A program made the translations under genes and the position numbers. Positions 54,622 through 64,000 of a DNA stretch of 64,000 nt are shown piece by piece (within the stretch, counting starts at the first letter, position 1; each line of letters opens with the position of its first letter). The notes under the pieces are model-generated. The model ran no database searches. It had not been told where the DNA came from and saw only the letters and a program-made list of their open reading frames with translations. Origin of the DNA: Candidatus Dechloromonas phosphorivorans (GTDB lineage Bacteria > Pseudomonadota > Gammaproteobacteria > Burkholderiales > Rhodocyclaceae); the NCBI GenBank assembly GCA_016709495.1, contig JADJMS010000017.1:55749-119748 (forward strand), read 5' to 3'.

Positions 54622-55287
54622 TTACTTGGTGCCGATGATTTCGATGTCAGCACGACGATCCGGCTGCAGGCAATCGATAAGGGCCTTGGATTTGCCGTTA
54701 CCTTTGCACTTGTCGCCAGTAACCGGCTGCTTCTCGCCCTTGCCTTCGGTGTAAACACGGTTGGCTTCGATACCCTTGGCAACCAGATATTCCTTAACAG
54801 CGGCAGCGCGCTTCTCGGAAAGCTTCTGGTTGTAAGCGTCACCACCGATACGGTCGGTATGACCGACGACCAGGATAACTTCCAGCTTGATGGCTTTGGC
54901 CTTGCCGACCAGTTCGTCCAGCTTGGCTTTGCCTTCTGGGCGCAGCGTTGCCTTGTTGAAGTCGAACAGCGCGTCAGCAGCGACGGTGATCTTTTCGCCA
55001 GATGGCTTTGGGCCACCCGCAGCGGCACCAGCAGCAGCAGCCTTGACCGGCGGGTTACAAACTTCAGCCGGGATCAGGTCCTTGTCACATTGGCAACCAG
55101 CCGGATCCTTGGCGGCAGCAGCCGGGGTCCAGTAGCCGGTACGCCAGCAGAGGTCGAAACCGCTCTTGGCAACGACATCGCGTTGGTCGATAACGTAAAC
55201 ACGTTCTTGAGCCTGGGCAACGGTGGCACCAAAGCCAACGCCAGCCAGCAGAGCCAGAACCAGAGACTTCTTGGCAAAATTAATCAT
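54622..55287 (-). CDS. OmpA-family outer-membrane/peptidoglycan-associated protein
   Basis: 221 residues with signal peptide LALLAGVGFGATVAQA. A short Cys-containing N-terminal region (FDLCWRTGYW, CQCDKD, VCNPP) and an Ala-rich linker lead to the C-terminal OmpA domain, which binds peptidoglycan: DALFDFNKATLRPEGKAKLDEL, VVGHTDRIGGDAYNQKLSEKRA. There is no eight-strand OmpA barrel, so it is a compact anchoring protein. Strong termination downstream and a 100-base AT-rich upstream region suggest a highly expressed single gene. Confidence 0.92.
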   Translation of the reverse strand: MINFAKKSLVLALLAGVGFGATVAQAQERVYVIDQRDVVAKSGFDLCWRTGYWTPAAAAKDPAGCQCDKDLIPAEVCNPPVKAAAAGAAAGGPKPSGEKITVAADALFDFNKATLRPEGKAKLDELVGKAKAIKLEVILVVGHTDRIGGDAYNQKLSEKRAAAVKEYLVAKGIEANRVYTEGKGEKQPVTGDKCKGNGKSKALIDCLQPDRRADIEIIGTK

Positions 55288-55387
55288 GTAAATTCCCTGT
55301 CAAAAAATTTAGACTGCGTATTGTATTCGCAAAACGCGATTTTTTTGATACGTCCCGTCCTCACCACTAGGAATTTACCAAAATTTT

Positions 55388-57426
55388 ATGCTTCATGGTA
55401 TCGCAAAATTTTTCCGGCAGCGCTTTGGCAACACCGATGACCGCGAGCAAAAGCTCCATTTAGCGCTTGAGAATTACCGCAACCCGGAGGCCGACGCCCT
55501 TGAACTGACCCGCCACCTGATCGCCCTTCTGCGTCCTGCAAATATCAAGGAAAGTGCCACCGGTGAGCGCCAAAAGGCCCTGCTAGCAAGCCTGCAAGCC
55601 GACCCAGAATTGTTGGCTGCATTTCGCCACCATATTGTTCATTTCATCGCCACCCGGCGCCTGGTCACCTTTTTACTGACAGCGGCATTTTGCCCGGGAC
55701 CGGTTTTTTCTCGGAATGGTGGCGTATTTTGTGGAACCGGATCCTGCCCGAGGTACCCGATGAACGCCGCCTGAAGGATTGCCTGCATGTCATCTACGAC
55801 CGCTCGGATGACTGGCGCTGGCTGGAACAACAGCCGCCGGAAGCTTCGCAGCATCTCTGGTCATTGTTGGCTCCTACTGAGGAATTACGCAGCATCGACT
55901 GGCTAAGCATTCAGGATCAGATTCTTGATTCTGTGTTATTGCTCGCCCACCGCGTCAGCGGCCTGGGCGTTGATAGCGAACTGATGCGTGCCGCGCCTGA
56001 TTTTGACGAAAATTCGCCACGTTTTATCGCCCTTTCGGCGGAAGCACTGGACTTCGTCAACGCCTTCCGCCAGCACATCAACACCGTAGAGCCAAGCCTC
56101 GACGACGGTAGCCAGTTGCTGGTCATGGCCGATCAATGCCAGGAAACACTTCAGCGCATCCGTAAGCGTGCGCTCACCGTCGGCACCAGCCTCCACCTGA
56201 GTTACATCCTGACGCGCAGTGAACAAAGCCTTGAACGCCTGCGTGAACTGGTCGCCATTCTGATTTCCGCAGACCGGAATCAAGAGGAGGCGATCACCGC
56301 CTGGTCGACCTTTGCTCATGAGGCATTCCTCGCCGAAAACCGCCGCAACAGCATGCGTTACTACATGTCGCAACTGTCCCGCTTGATGGCAGTACGCGTC
56401 ACTGAAAATGCGGCGCGTTCAGGTGAGCATTACATCTGCGAGACAAAAAGCGATTATCAACAGATGTGGCGCTCGGCCGCTGGTGCCGGGGTATTGATCG
56501 GCGGCATGGCCCTGCTCAAAGTTTTTGCCGCCGGCCTGCACGCACCGCTGTTTGTCGAAGCCTTTCTGTTCAGCATGATCTACGGCCTTGGGTTTGTGCT
56601 GATCTACCTGCTCGGCATGACGGTCGCCACCAAACAGCCGGCAATGACCGCACAAACATTGGCCAGTCTCCTGAGCGACATCAAGCCCAATCGCGCCGCT
56701 GACCTGGAGCGCGTCGTCGATGTCGTAGCCGCCGTTTGCCGCAGCCAGCTGGCGGCGATTGGCGGCAATGTCATGCTTGCCCTGCCGGTCGCCATTGGCC
56801 TGGGTTGGGGCTTGAGCGAACTGGCCGGCGTGCCGATCATCAGCATGGAAAAAGGGGCGCATCTGCTGGAAGACCTTGACCCGCTGAGCTGGGCGATACC
56901 ACATGCCGCAATTGCCGGCTTCTATCTGTTTTTATCCGGCCTGATCACCGGCTACTTCGACAATCAGGCCGCCTATTCCGATTTTGGTGCTCGTATCGCA
57001 CGTTTGCGCTGGCTGCAAAAACTGCTGGGCAAAGATCGTGCGCAACGGTTCGGTTTCTACATTCAGGAGCGCATGGGTGGCATCATGGGTAACTTCCTGT
57101 TTGGCTGCATGCTCGGCTCGACCGGCGTCATCGGCACCATCCTCGGCCTGCCGCTCGACATCCGGCACATCGCCTTTTCGTCGGCCAACCTTGGCTATGC
57201 CCTACTTGGCTTTGATTTTGCGCTACCGCTCAAGGCCGTGCTATGGGGCGCCTTGGGTATCGCCCTGATTGGCATGACCAACCTTGTCGTCAGCTTTGCC
57301 CTGGCCTTGCGCACCGCGCTACGCGCCCGACGCGTTGAGTTTGAACACTGGATGCCTTTGCTAGGCGCCATCTGGCGGCGTTTCCGGCAGCACCCGCGCA
57401 GCTTTCTGCTGCCACCTCGCGAGTAG
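55388..57426 (+). CDS. Gcr-type 'site-specific recombinase' family membrane protein (one frameshift as read)
   Basis: About 680 residues once joined. The N-terminal piece ends FIATRRLVTFLLT; one base missing near 55683 gives GILPGTGFFSEWWRILWNRILPEVPDE. A soluble helical half (DDWRWLEQQPPEASQHLW) is followed by about seven membrane segments in the C-terminal half (MALLKVFAAGLHAPLFVEAFLF, YGLGFVLIYLLGMTVATKQPAM, GNFLFGCMLGSTGVIGTILGLPLDIRHIAF). The family is named after gonococcal Gcr but has no recombinase catalytic motif that I can see, so a membrane function is more likely. It ends nine bases before tamA. Confidence 0.83.
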
Positions 57427-57435
57427 AATGCGGGC

Positions 57436-59115
57436 GTGCTTTTTTCTGCCCGTCGCCTGCTCCCGCTATTGCTGATCGCCCTGCCTCAAATGGTGCTGGC
57501 CGGCGAAGTTGCGCTCGATGCGCCGGAAGAAATAGTTGAACTGCTGGAGCCTTACTTACCGGAAGAGGTGGGTTCGACTCAGGCGCAGAAACTGTCGCGA
57601 GAGATTCTGTCAACCGAAGGTTATTTTTCTCCGCTGTTTGAGATCAGGGAAATGGATGGCGAACTTAGCCTGAAAATCGACCCTGGCCCACGCACGAAAA
57701 TCACCACGGTAAATGTTACGGTCGACGGCAAAATTGACCCGAAAATTCGTGATGAAGTGATTGCCAGCTGGTCACTACCCGTCGGCCAAGCCTTCCGCCA
57801 GGACGACTGGAGCAGCGCCAAGACACACCTGCTTTCGCGCCTGCTGGCCAGCGATCACGCCGCCGCCAAACTGCTCGACAGCGAGGCGGAAATTGACCCA
57901 CCAAACGCCAGTGCCAGCCTGACGGCGCATTACGATGCCGGCCCGCGCTACCGTTTTGGTGAATTGCGGATCGAAGGCCTGCAACGCTACAACCCGGATC
58001 TCGTGCAACGTTACAACCGCGTCATCAGCCCCGGCGACCCGTATCGCGAAGAAAAGCTCAGTGCCCTGCAAAGCACCTTGCAGGCGACGCCCTATTTTTC
58101 GTCGGTCAGCGTCCAACTCGACCAAGAGGCTGGTGCCACCGATGGCGATACGGTAGACGCCCCGGTCATTGTTCGCCTGCGCGAGCGTGCCGCCCACCGC
58201 ATTTCATTCGGCGCGGGTGCCAGTTCCAACACCGGTGCCCGCGTCGAAGCCAATTACCACACGCCGAATCTGTTTAACCAGGCATGGACACTGGATAGCG
58301 GCCTGCGCCTAGAACAAAAGAAGCAGACAGCTTATACCGACGTTTTCTTTCCGCCGGATGAGAAAAACCGCCGGCACGGCCTGGGTGTCATGGCGGAAGG
58401 CACCAACATTCAGGGCTTGCAGACCGAGCGTTACGCTTTCGGGGCGCAAAGCATTCAGCAACGCGGCAGTATCGAGCAGCGCCTGTCGCTGCAATGGCAG
58501 AAGGAACACTTGCGGCCCGATGGCGCCGAGGAAACGGTCAGCATCGCTCTTGTCCCGAACGTGATGTGGACCTGGCGCAAAGTCGATAATCCGCTCAATC
58601 CGCAGCGTGGCGCGGTGATTCAAGCGCAAATTGGCGGCGCAACCAAAGCGGTCATCTCTGACCAGAACTTTCTCCGCCTGCACAGCCGCGTGCAGCAATT
58701 CATTCCCCTCGGCAAGGCCGATACGCTGATCCTGCATGGCGAAATCGGCTATACCGCCGCCGAATCACGGCAAGGTATCCCGCAGGATTACCTCTTCCGC
58801 ACCGGCGGCACCGGCTCGGTGCGCGGTTACGCCTATCAGAGTCTGGGCGTCAAGGAAGGCGCGGCCATCGTCGGCGGCCGATATCTGGCGGTTGGCAGTA
58901 TCGAAGCCACGCATTGGCTGGACGACAGCTGGGGCATTGCCGCCTTTGTTGATGCCGGCGATGCCGTCGATTCCCTGCAGGATGCCCGCCTGGCCGTCGG
59001 CTACGGACTCGGCGGGCGCTGGCGCAGCCCGGCCGGGCCGCTCGGCATCGATCTCGCCTACGGCCAGCGGACCAGTAAATTGCAACTGCACTTTTCACTG
59101 GCCATCCCGTTCTGA
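57436..59115 (+). CDS. tamA: Translocation and assembly module outer-membrane protein TamA
   Basis: A 559-residue Omp85-family barrel with signal peptide (LLPLLLIALPQMVLA). POTRA repeats occupy about residues 25-250 (ITTVNVTVDGKIDPKIRDEVIASW, YRFGELRIEGLQRYNPDLV, ATPYFSSVSVQLD), followed by the barrel with FGAGASSNTGARVEANYHTPNLF and the conserved GGTGSVRGYAYQSLG lid-loop motif. It ends in IPF, a C-terminal aromatic outer-membrane signal. The start is GTG at 57436; an ATG eight bases earlier is out of frame. Intact and translationally close to tamB. Confidence 0.93.
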   Translation: MLFSARRLLPLLLIALPQMVLAGEVALDAPEEIVELLEPYLPEEVGSTQAQKLSREILSTEGYFSPLFEIREMDGELSLKIDPGPRTKITTVNVTVDGKIDPKIRDEVIASWSLPVGQAFRQDDWSSAKTHLLSRLLASDHAAAKLLDSEAEIDPPNASASLTAHYDAGPRYRFGELRIEGLQRYNPDLVQRYNRVISPGDPYREEKLSALQSTLQATPYFSSVSVQLDQEAGATDGDTVDAPVIVRLRERAAHRISFGAGASSNTGARVEANYHTPNLFNQAWTLDSGLRLEQKKQTAYTDVFFPPDEKNRRHGLGVMAEGTNIQGLQTERYAFGAQSIQQRGSIEQRLSLQWQKEHLRPDGAEETVSIALVPNVMWTWRKVDNPLNPQRGAVIQAQIGGATKAVISDQNFLRLHSRVQQFIPLGKADTLILHGEIGYTAAESRQGIPQDYLFRTGGTGSVRGYAYQSLGVKEGAAIVGGRYLAVGSIEATHWLDDSWGIAAFVDAGDAVDSLQDARLAVGYGLGGRWRSPAGPLGIDLAYGQRTSKLQLHFSLAIPF

Positions 59116-59116
59116 C

Positions 59117-62100
59117 ATGCGCAGATTAATCAGCCTCGCCAGCCTCACCCTGCTTGCCGGACTCGGCGCAGGCGGCATCTGGCTAAGCCAGAGCGAAAGC
59201 GGTTTGCACAGTCTGGCGCAGATCGCCAGCCAGACGAGCGGCGGTCGGCTGGTCATTGAGCAAACCAGCGGACGCCTCACCGGGCCATTGCAGATCGAAC
59301 ATCTGCGCTGGGAAAGCCCAGGCATCAAGATCAGCCTCGATGGCCTGCACCTTGACTGGCAGCCCGGCGCGCTACTGCAAGGCAAATTGGCGATCAGCGA
59401 GCTCAGTGCCGCCAAGCTGCGCCTTGATATTGCCAGCAGCAACGAAGCCAGCCCGCCACCGAGCGATTTGCGCCTGCCGGTTACGGTCGACATCGAAAAA
59501 GTCGCCATTTTTCAATTCGACTGGTGGGGCATTTTCAGCGCCAACAACATCAGCGGCCAACTGAGCAGCGATGGCGAACAGCATCGTTTGAACGACTTCA
59601 TCGCCCACAGCGGCAACCTGACCTTGAACGGCGCGGCCAGTCTGGGTGGCAGTGCGCCCTTGCCCCTGAATTTCACAGCCCAGTTAAACGGCAAACTCGA
59701 CGAACGGCCACTGCAACTGGCGCTCAACGGTGATGGCCCACTGGATCGCATCAGCTTGCGCGCCAAAGCCGAGCAAGGCATCAGCGGCCAGGGCACGGCG
59801 ACGATCACACCTTTCGCGCTACAAACCTTCGCCAACGCCCACCTTGAAATCACCGATATCGATCCCGCTGCCTGGCACCCCAGCGCCCCCAAGGCCAAGC
59901 TCGTCCTGCTTGCTGATCTGCAACCCAAGGGCGACAGCGTTGCTGGTGACTTTTCCATCACCAACCTGCAAGCCGGCCCGCTCGACCGCCAGCAACTTCC
60001 CCTGGTGCAATTGAGCGGCAAGCTCGAAGGATTCGGCGACCAGATGATTTTTGAGAAACTGAGTGCCCAGCTCAGCGGTGACGGCAAGCTGATCGGCAAA
60101 GGGCGCTGGCAGAACAATCAACTGAGCCTCGACCTGCAAGCGGCCAATCTCGACGCCGCCAGCCTGGTTTCCCGCTTGCGCCCAACGCGCCTCAACGGCC
60201 CACTGCTAGCCTCGGTCAGTATTGATCAGCAAGCCATCGAGACAACGCTCAGCGACCAACGTTTCGCCCTGAAAATTGATGCCCGCCACGCGGCCGGCAC
60301 GGTCAATCTGCCCACTCTCGAACTTTCCGCTGGCAATTCCCTGCTCAAGGCCAGTGGCGAGCTCCAGCTAGACCAGAACATGCCGTTCAAGTTCGCAGGC
60401 GAACTCAGCCGCTTTGACCCGAGCCGCTTCCTCAAAGCTCCGGCGGCGCTGATCAACAGTCGTTTTAAAGGCCAGGGCAAGCTGGAACCACGACCACAGG
60501 TCGATGCCCATTTCGAGATCAGCGACAGTCGCCTGGCTGGTGAAATATTGGCCGGACAGGGCGATATCCGTATCGACTGGCCGCATGTTCCGCGTGCCGA
60601 CATCCTCCTCAAGCTGGGCGCCAATCAGCTGAAAGCCAGTGGCGCTTACGGTCAACCCGGTGATGTACTGGAACTGTTGATCAACGCGCCACAACTGGGC
60701 CCTTACGGCATCGATGGCGGGCTCAACGCGCAGTTGCGACTGGCTGGCACCCCACAAGCGCCAATGCTCAGCGGCCACGCCGAATCCCCTCGGCTACGCA
60801 CCCCCGGCGGCACCCAGCTCAATGGCCTGAATCTGAAGCTGGAAGCCGGTGGCACAGCCAAATCACCACTCCATCTTGATCTGACCATCGACCGCGTCGA
60901 CAGCGCCGAGCAAGCCGGGCTGGCCCGCAGCATTCATGTTCAAGCCAGCGGCAGCAACAGCCAACACACGCTATTGGCAAATGGCGAACTCGGCGAAAAG
61001 CAAAAGTTGGCGCTTCGCCTGCAAGGTGGGCTGGATGGCCTGCACTGGCGTGGCGAAGTGCAGGAGGCACGCCTCAGCGGTGGCCGCCAGAACTTGCAAC
61101 TCTCGTCCCCCGCTGCTCTCGCACTGGCCCCAGAAAGCTGGACGTTTGGCCCGGCCAAACTCAGCGGCAGCGATCAAACCAATAACTGGCAAGCCAGCGT
61201 TGAGGCCGGCGCCGATGCCAAGAAACTGCGCGCCACACTCAGCGCCCGCGGCCCCCGTCTCGGTGAGCTCAGCGGGCAAGTCGAGGCCGGCATGCTCGGC
61301 CCGTGGTCGATCAATCAACAAGCCCCCTGGCTACTCAGCCTGAAGAGTGGCATTGAAGACCTTAGCTGGCTGGCTGAATTTCTCGGCGAAAAATGGACGA
61401 GCGGCGGCAGTTTGCGGGGCGAACTGAAAGTTGCCGGCACCCCGGAACACCCAATTTCCAGCGGTCAATTCCGCGGCGAAAACCTGGCCCTGCGCCTGCC
61501 GGAGCAAGCCTTGCACCTGACGCGTGGCGAGCTGGATATTGATCTGACCAACAATCTGCTGCGCGTCAAAAAACTGACTTTCGACAGCGTGCTGCAAAAT
61601 CCGCCACGCACCCTGTTGCGTAGCGAAAGACTTGATGTCACGGCCTTGACCAAAACGCCGGGCCGGCTGGAAATTAGCGGCGAAATGCTGGTTGACCGTA
61701 ACAAAGGGGCTGACCGGGCTTTTCTCGACATCAAACTAGACCGACTCGGCGCCTATCAACTGCCTGACCAATGGATCGTCGTCTCGGGCGATGGACGCCT
61801 GAACTGGGAGAACAATACGCTCGGTATTCGCGGCAAGCTGGCCGCCGATGCCGGTTATTGGCAACTGGCCAAGGCCGGGACGCCAACGCTTTCGGATGAT
61901 GTCGTATTCAAATCGACGAGCGGAGAAAAGCCAAGCGGCAACTTGCGCCCCAAGCTGGAACTTGACCTGAGCACCGATCTCGGCAAGAACTTTTTCTTCA
62001 ATGGTGCCGGGCTGAGTAGCCGGCTGAATGGCGATATCCGCTTGCGCGCCAGTGGCCGCGACCTGCCCAAGGCGAGCGGCAGCATCCGCAGCCGTGACGG

Positions 62101-62741
62101 GCGCTTTGAAGCCTACGGTCAGCAACTGAGCATTGAACGCGGTGTGCTCACCTTTCAGGGTTTGCTCGACAACCCGGCGCTCGATGTGCGTGCCGTGCGC
62201 AAAGGTTTGGCGGTTGAACCAGGAGTTCAGGTCAGCGGCACCGCACAAAAACCGACCGTCAAACTGATCTCCGATCCGGAATTGCCGGATGCTGAAAAAC
62301 TCGCCTGGCTGGTTCTTGGCCACGGCCCCGAACAGATGAGTGCCAGTGATGCCGCCTTGCTGATTCCGGCTGCGGGCAGCATCCTCGGCCATGAATCAGG
62401 GAACGTTGTCAAACAATTGAAAAACACCTTCGGCATCGATGAATTCGGCGTACGTCAGGGCCAAATCGGCGATACGTGTGGCCGTTCGCAAGGAAGCCGT
62501 GTCGCTGGCGGCGGCATCGACACGACGCCACCACGGGCAATCAAATTCTCAGCGTCGGCAAACGCCTTTCGTCAATGCCTTGCTCTCTTACGAGCAAACG
62601 CTGGGCAAGGCGGAAAGCGTGGTCAAACTGACCGTCAACCTCACCCGTCAGATTTCAGTGATTGGCCGGGCGGGCAGTGATAATGCGCTGGATGTGTTTT
62701 ACACGATCACTTTGGGTCGTGCATCGCAAGAACCCCGTTGA
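59117..62741 (+). CDS. tamB: Translocation and assembly module inner-membrane protein TamB (C-terminal frameshifts as read)
   Basis: About 1208 residues. An N-terminal anchor helix (SLASLTLLAGLGAGGIWL) is followed by a long AsmA/VPS13-like beta-taco repeat region and the DUF490 C-terminal domain (ELDLSTDLGKNFFFNGAGLSSRLNGDIRLR). TamB spans the periplasm, working with TamA in outer-membrane protein insertion and lipid transport. The frame is open to about 62470; three pieces are then needed to read GNQILSVGKRLSS and NALLSYEQTLGKAESVVKLTVN, ending ...DVFYTITLGRASQEPR at 62741. Missing single bases near 62480-62570 explain this. The ATG lies two bases after the tamA stop. Confidence 0.9.
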
Positions 62742-63963
62742 GATAAGCAAACACGGCGTCTTCAGTCAGTACGCTCAAGTGATCCTCGTCAAAACCTCGT
62801 AGCGCCGTGGCTTGCGCCTGAGCCTCCGGACGCAACTGGCTATTGAGCATGATCGTGCCATCACCGCTGGCAAAGCTGGTCACACTGGTATTCAGGTAGC
62901 TAAAGAGCAGGTAATGCGGCACCCCGCTCGGCATCGGCCGGCGAAACAAGCCCTGCAGGAAGCGGCTGCCCGGTACGATACTTTTCCACACCGGCATGAC
63001 CACCGGCGAGTAATCAAGCCCGTTCTTGGCCTCGGGCTGCCCACCAAAAGGGGTGGAAATCGAGGTGAAAGAGCGCACATATTCGCAATGATCATCCCGA
63101 ACACAGCCTGACAAGTAGGAGCGTGCAACCAGGCCGCCCATGCTGTGCGCGACGATGTGCAGATGAATAAACGGGTAGCGGTGATTCAATTCAGAGAGCA
63201 TGCCGAACATGCCATCGCCCAGCACACGCAAATCCAGCCCTGTCGGGTAATACATAAACCAGGGCTGAAATTTTTTATGATCCAGTTTGGCAACCATCAC
63301 TGCAAAATCGCGCGGGCTGCCGTTTATCCCGTGGACGAAAAGTACGGGCGTCTTTTCCGGGGAGTATTCCTCGACAAAATAAATGCCGACATAGCCCTGA
63401 CGCGCAAAATGCAAGGGCTGCCACATACCGAGCGTCGCCAGATCAGGATCAAACCGTGCATCATCAAGCCCCACTTTAAGCCCAAGCTGGGTGCTCAACA
63501 GCGCCGAATGGCCTTTGCGCAAATCGAACAGATTGCCCATCGCTGGCCAGCCGGTGGCATCAACGGCCAGGGGTTTGATGTCGAAATCGATACGGTCGAC
63601 GCGCCCGGTGAATGCAGCACTCGCCGGTAAGTCATACCAACCGGAAGGTTCATCGGGCTGGTATTCAAAATCATTATTCAGGTCGTTGAAAGCAAACAGA
63701 TGATGCGTAGTAACCAAGGCGTTCATCTGAAAACTACCCGAGCCTTCAAACACGCGATAGGCGTGAATATCCTTGCCGCTGCGGTCACCCATGGCAACCA
63801 CAATGATCGGACAGGCCGAGCAAAACGGAGAGTCAATTTCGCCCGAAAGACGAATAAAACTGTTCTTGGTCTGAATTAAATCGTCACGCAAACTCAGCAG
63901 ATTGCCGCACGAGGCAAGCATCATGCTCATGACAGCAAGCAAACCAATTTTGAACAAAGACAT
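62707..63963 (-). CDS. Alpha/beta-hydrolase (lipase/esterase-like) lipoprotein
   Basis: 418 residues with a lipoprotein signal (MSLFKIGLLAVMSMMLASC, lipobox LASC). A beta-rich N-terminal region (about 25-200) precedes the hydrolase fold: oxyanion strand TPVLFVHGINGSPRDF, nucleophile elbow IVAHSMGGLVARSYLSG, probable acid/base residues in SFASGDGTIML and DEDHLSVL. It resembles PGAP1/lipase-class hydrolases; substrate unknown, probably acting on membrane lipids or esters in the periplasm. Its 3' end overlaps the convergent tamB end by 35 bases. The start at 63963 is close to the window edge. Confidence 0.87.
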   Translation of the reverse strand: MSLFKIGLLAVMSMMLASCGNLLSLRDDLIQTKNSFIRLSGEIDSPFCSACPIIVVAMGDRSGKDIHAYRVFEGSGSFQMNALVTTHHLFAFNDLNNDFEYQPDEPSGWYDLPASAAFTGRVDRIDFDIKPLAVDATGWPAMGNLFDLRKGHSALLSTQLGLKVGLDDARFDPDLATLGMWQPLHFARQGYVGIYFVEEYSPEKTPVLFVHGINGSPRDFAVMVAKLDHKKFQPWFMYYPTGLDLRVLGDGMFGMLSELNHRYPFIHLHIVAHSMGGLVARSYLSGCVRDDHCEYVRSFTSISTPFGGQPEAKNGLDYSPVVMPVWKSIVPGSRFLQGLFRRPMPSGVPHYLLFSYLNTSVTSFASGDGTIMLNSQLRPEAQAQATALRGFDEDHLSVLTEDAVFAYLNGVLAMHDPK

Positions 63964-64000
63964 ACGGCCAGCGCTTGGTAGTTATCAAAACACCGGGCGC

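Overview
The window reads as chromosomal DNA of a betaproteobacterium, most likely in the Rhodocyclales (Dechloromonas/Azonexus-like). This is inferred from protein style and gene neighbourhoods: the rsmI-yraN-diaA/gmhA-dolP block, type 2 LeuA, a second 87-residue infA, a Gcr-type membrane protein beside tamA-tamB, and LPS heptose genes. Coding is dense on both strands and no gap exceeds 300 bases. The largest gaps are 1-170, 1866-2056 and 35983-36210. I see no tRNA, rRNA, CRISPR array, insertion sequence or phage gene.

Layout. 0-5.5 kb: leuA, a transglutaminase-like protein, infA, then a reverse operon of pyrC, a lipoprotein and a DUF3025 protein. 5.5-10.9 kb: two overlapping hybrid histidine kinases. 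11-16 kb: rsmI facing yraN, a HIRAN protein, gmhA/diaA, dolP, a DUF6394 membrane protein and a K+ channel with two RCK domains. 16-19.5 kb: a hybrid kinase coupled to a periplasmic-binding lipoprotein. 19.6-26.7 kb: a nine-gene reverse operon of stress/lipid genes (glutathione peroxidase, FAD oxidoreductase, DUF1365, cyclopropane-fatty-acid-synthase-like, chalcone-isomerase-like, MFS, DUF3833, SDR, NTF2-like). A B12-binding MerR regulator of the LitR/CarH type faces it at 26.8 kb. 27.8-36 kb: rfaE2, kup, HDOD, ssb, MFS, a diguanylate cyclase and a Ser/Thr kinase fused to a cNMP-binding domain. 36-42 kb: uvrA behind a LexA box, an unknown protein, dgkA, and a convergent LtaS-like phosphoglycerol transferase. 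42-45 kb: a membrane diguanylate cyclase and two tandem solute-binding proteins. 45-52 kb: an AddAB-like helicase/nuclease pair with a ComEA-like protein. 52-64 kb: a patatin/beta-barrel protein, an OmpA-family protein, a Gcr-type protein, tamA-tamB and a lipase-like lipoprotein.

The most interesting signal is the 26.71-26.81 kb intergenic region. It holds three direct repeats with an exact 11-bp period, each fitting the nTnnACAn half-site of CarH-type photoreceptor repressors. They overlie a consensus TTGACA -35 element of the nine-gene operon, which predicts a cobalamin/light-controlled membrane-lipid and peroxide-defence regulon.

A strong caveat applies throughout. Many otherwise conserved genes are split by single-base indels, mostly in or next to short homopolymers and mostly deletions, including housekeeping genes such as rsmI, kup and tamB. 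This looks like residual sequencing/assembly error more than gene decay. For such genes I give the reconstructed span and say where the frame breaks.
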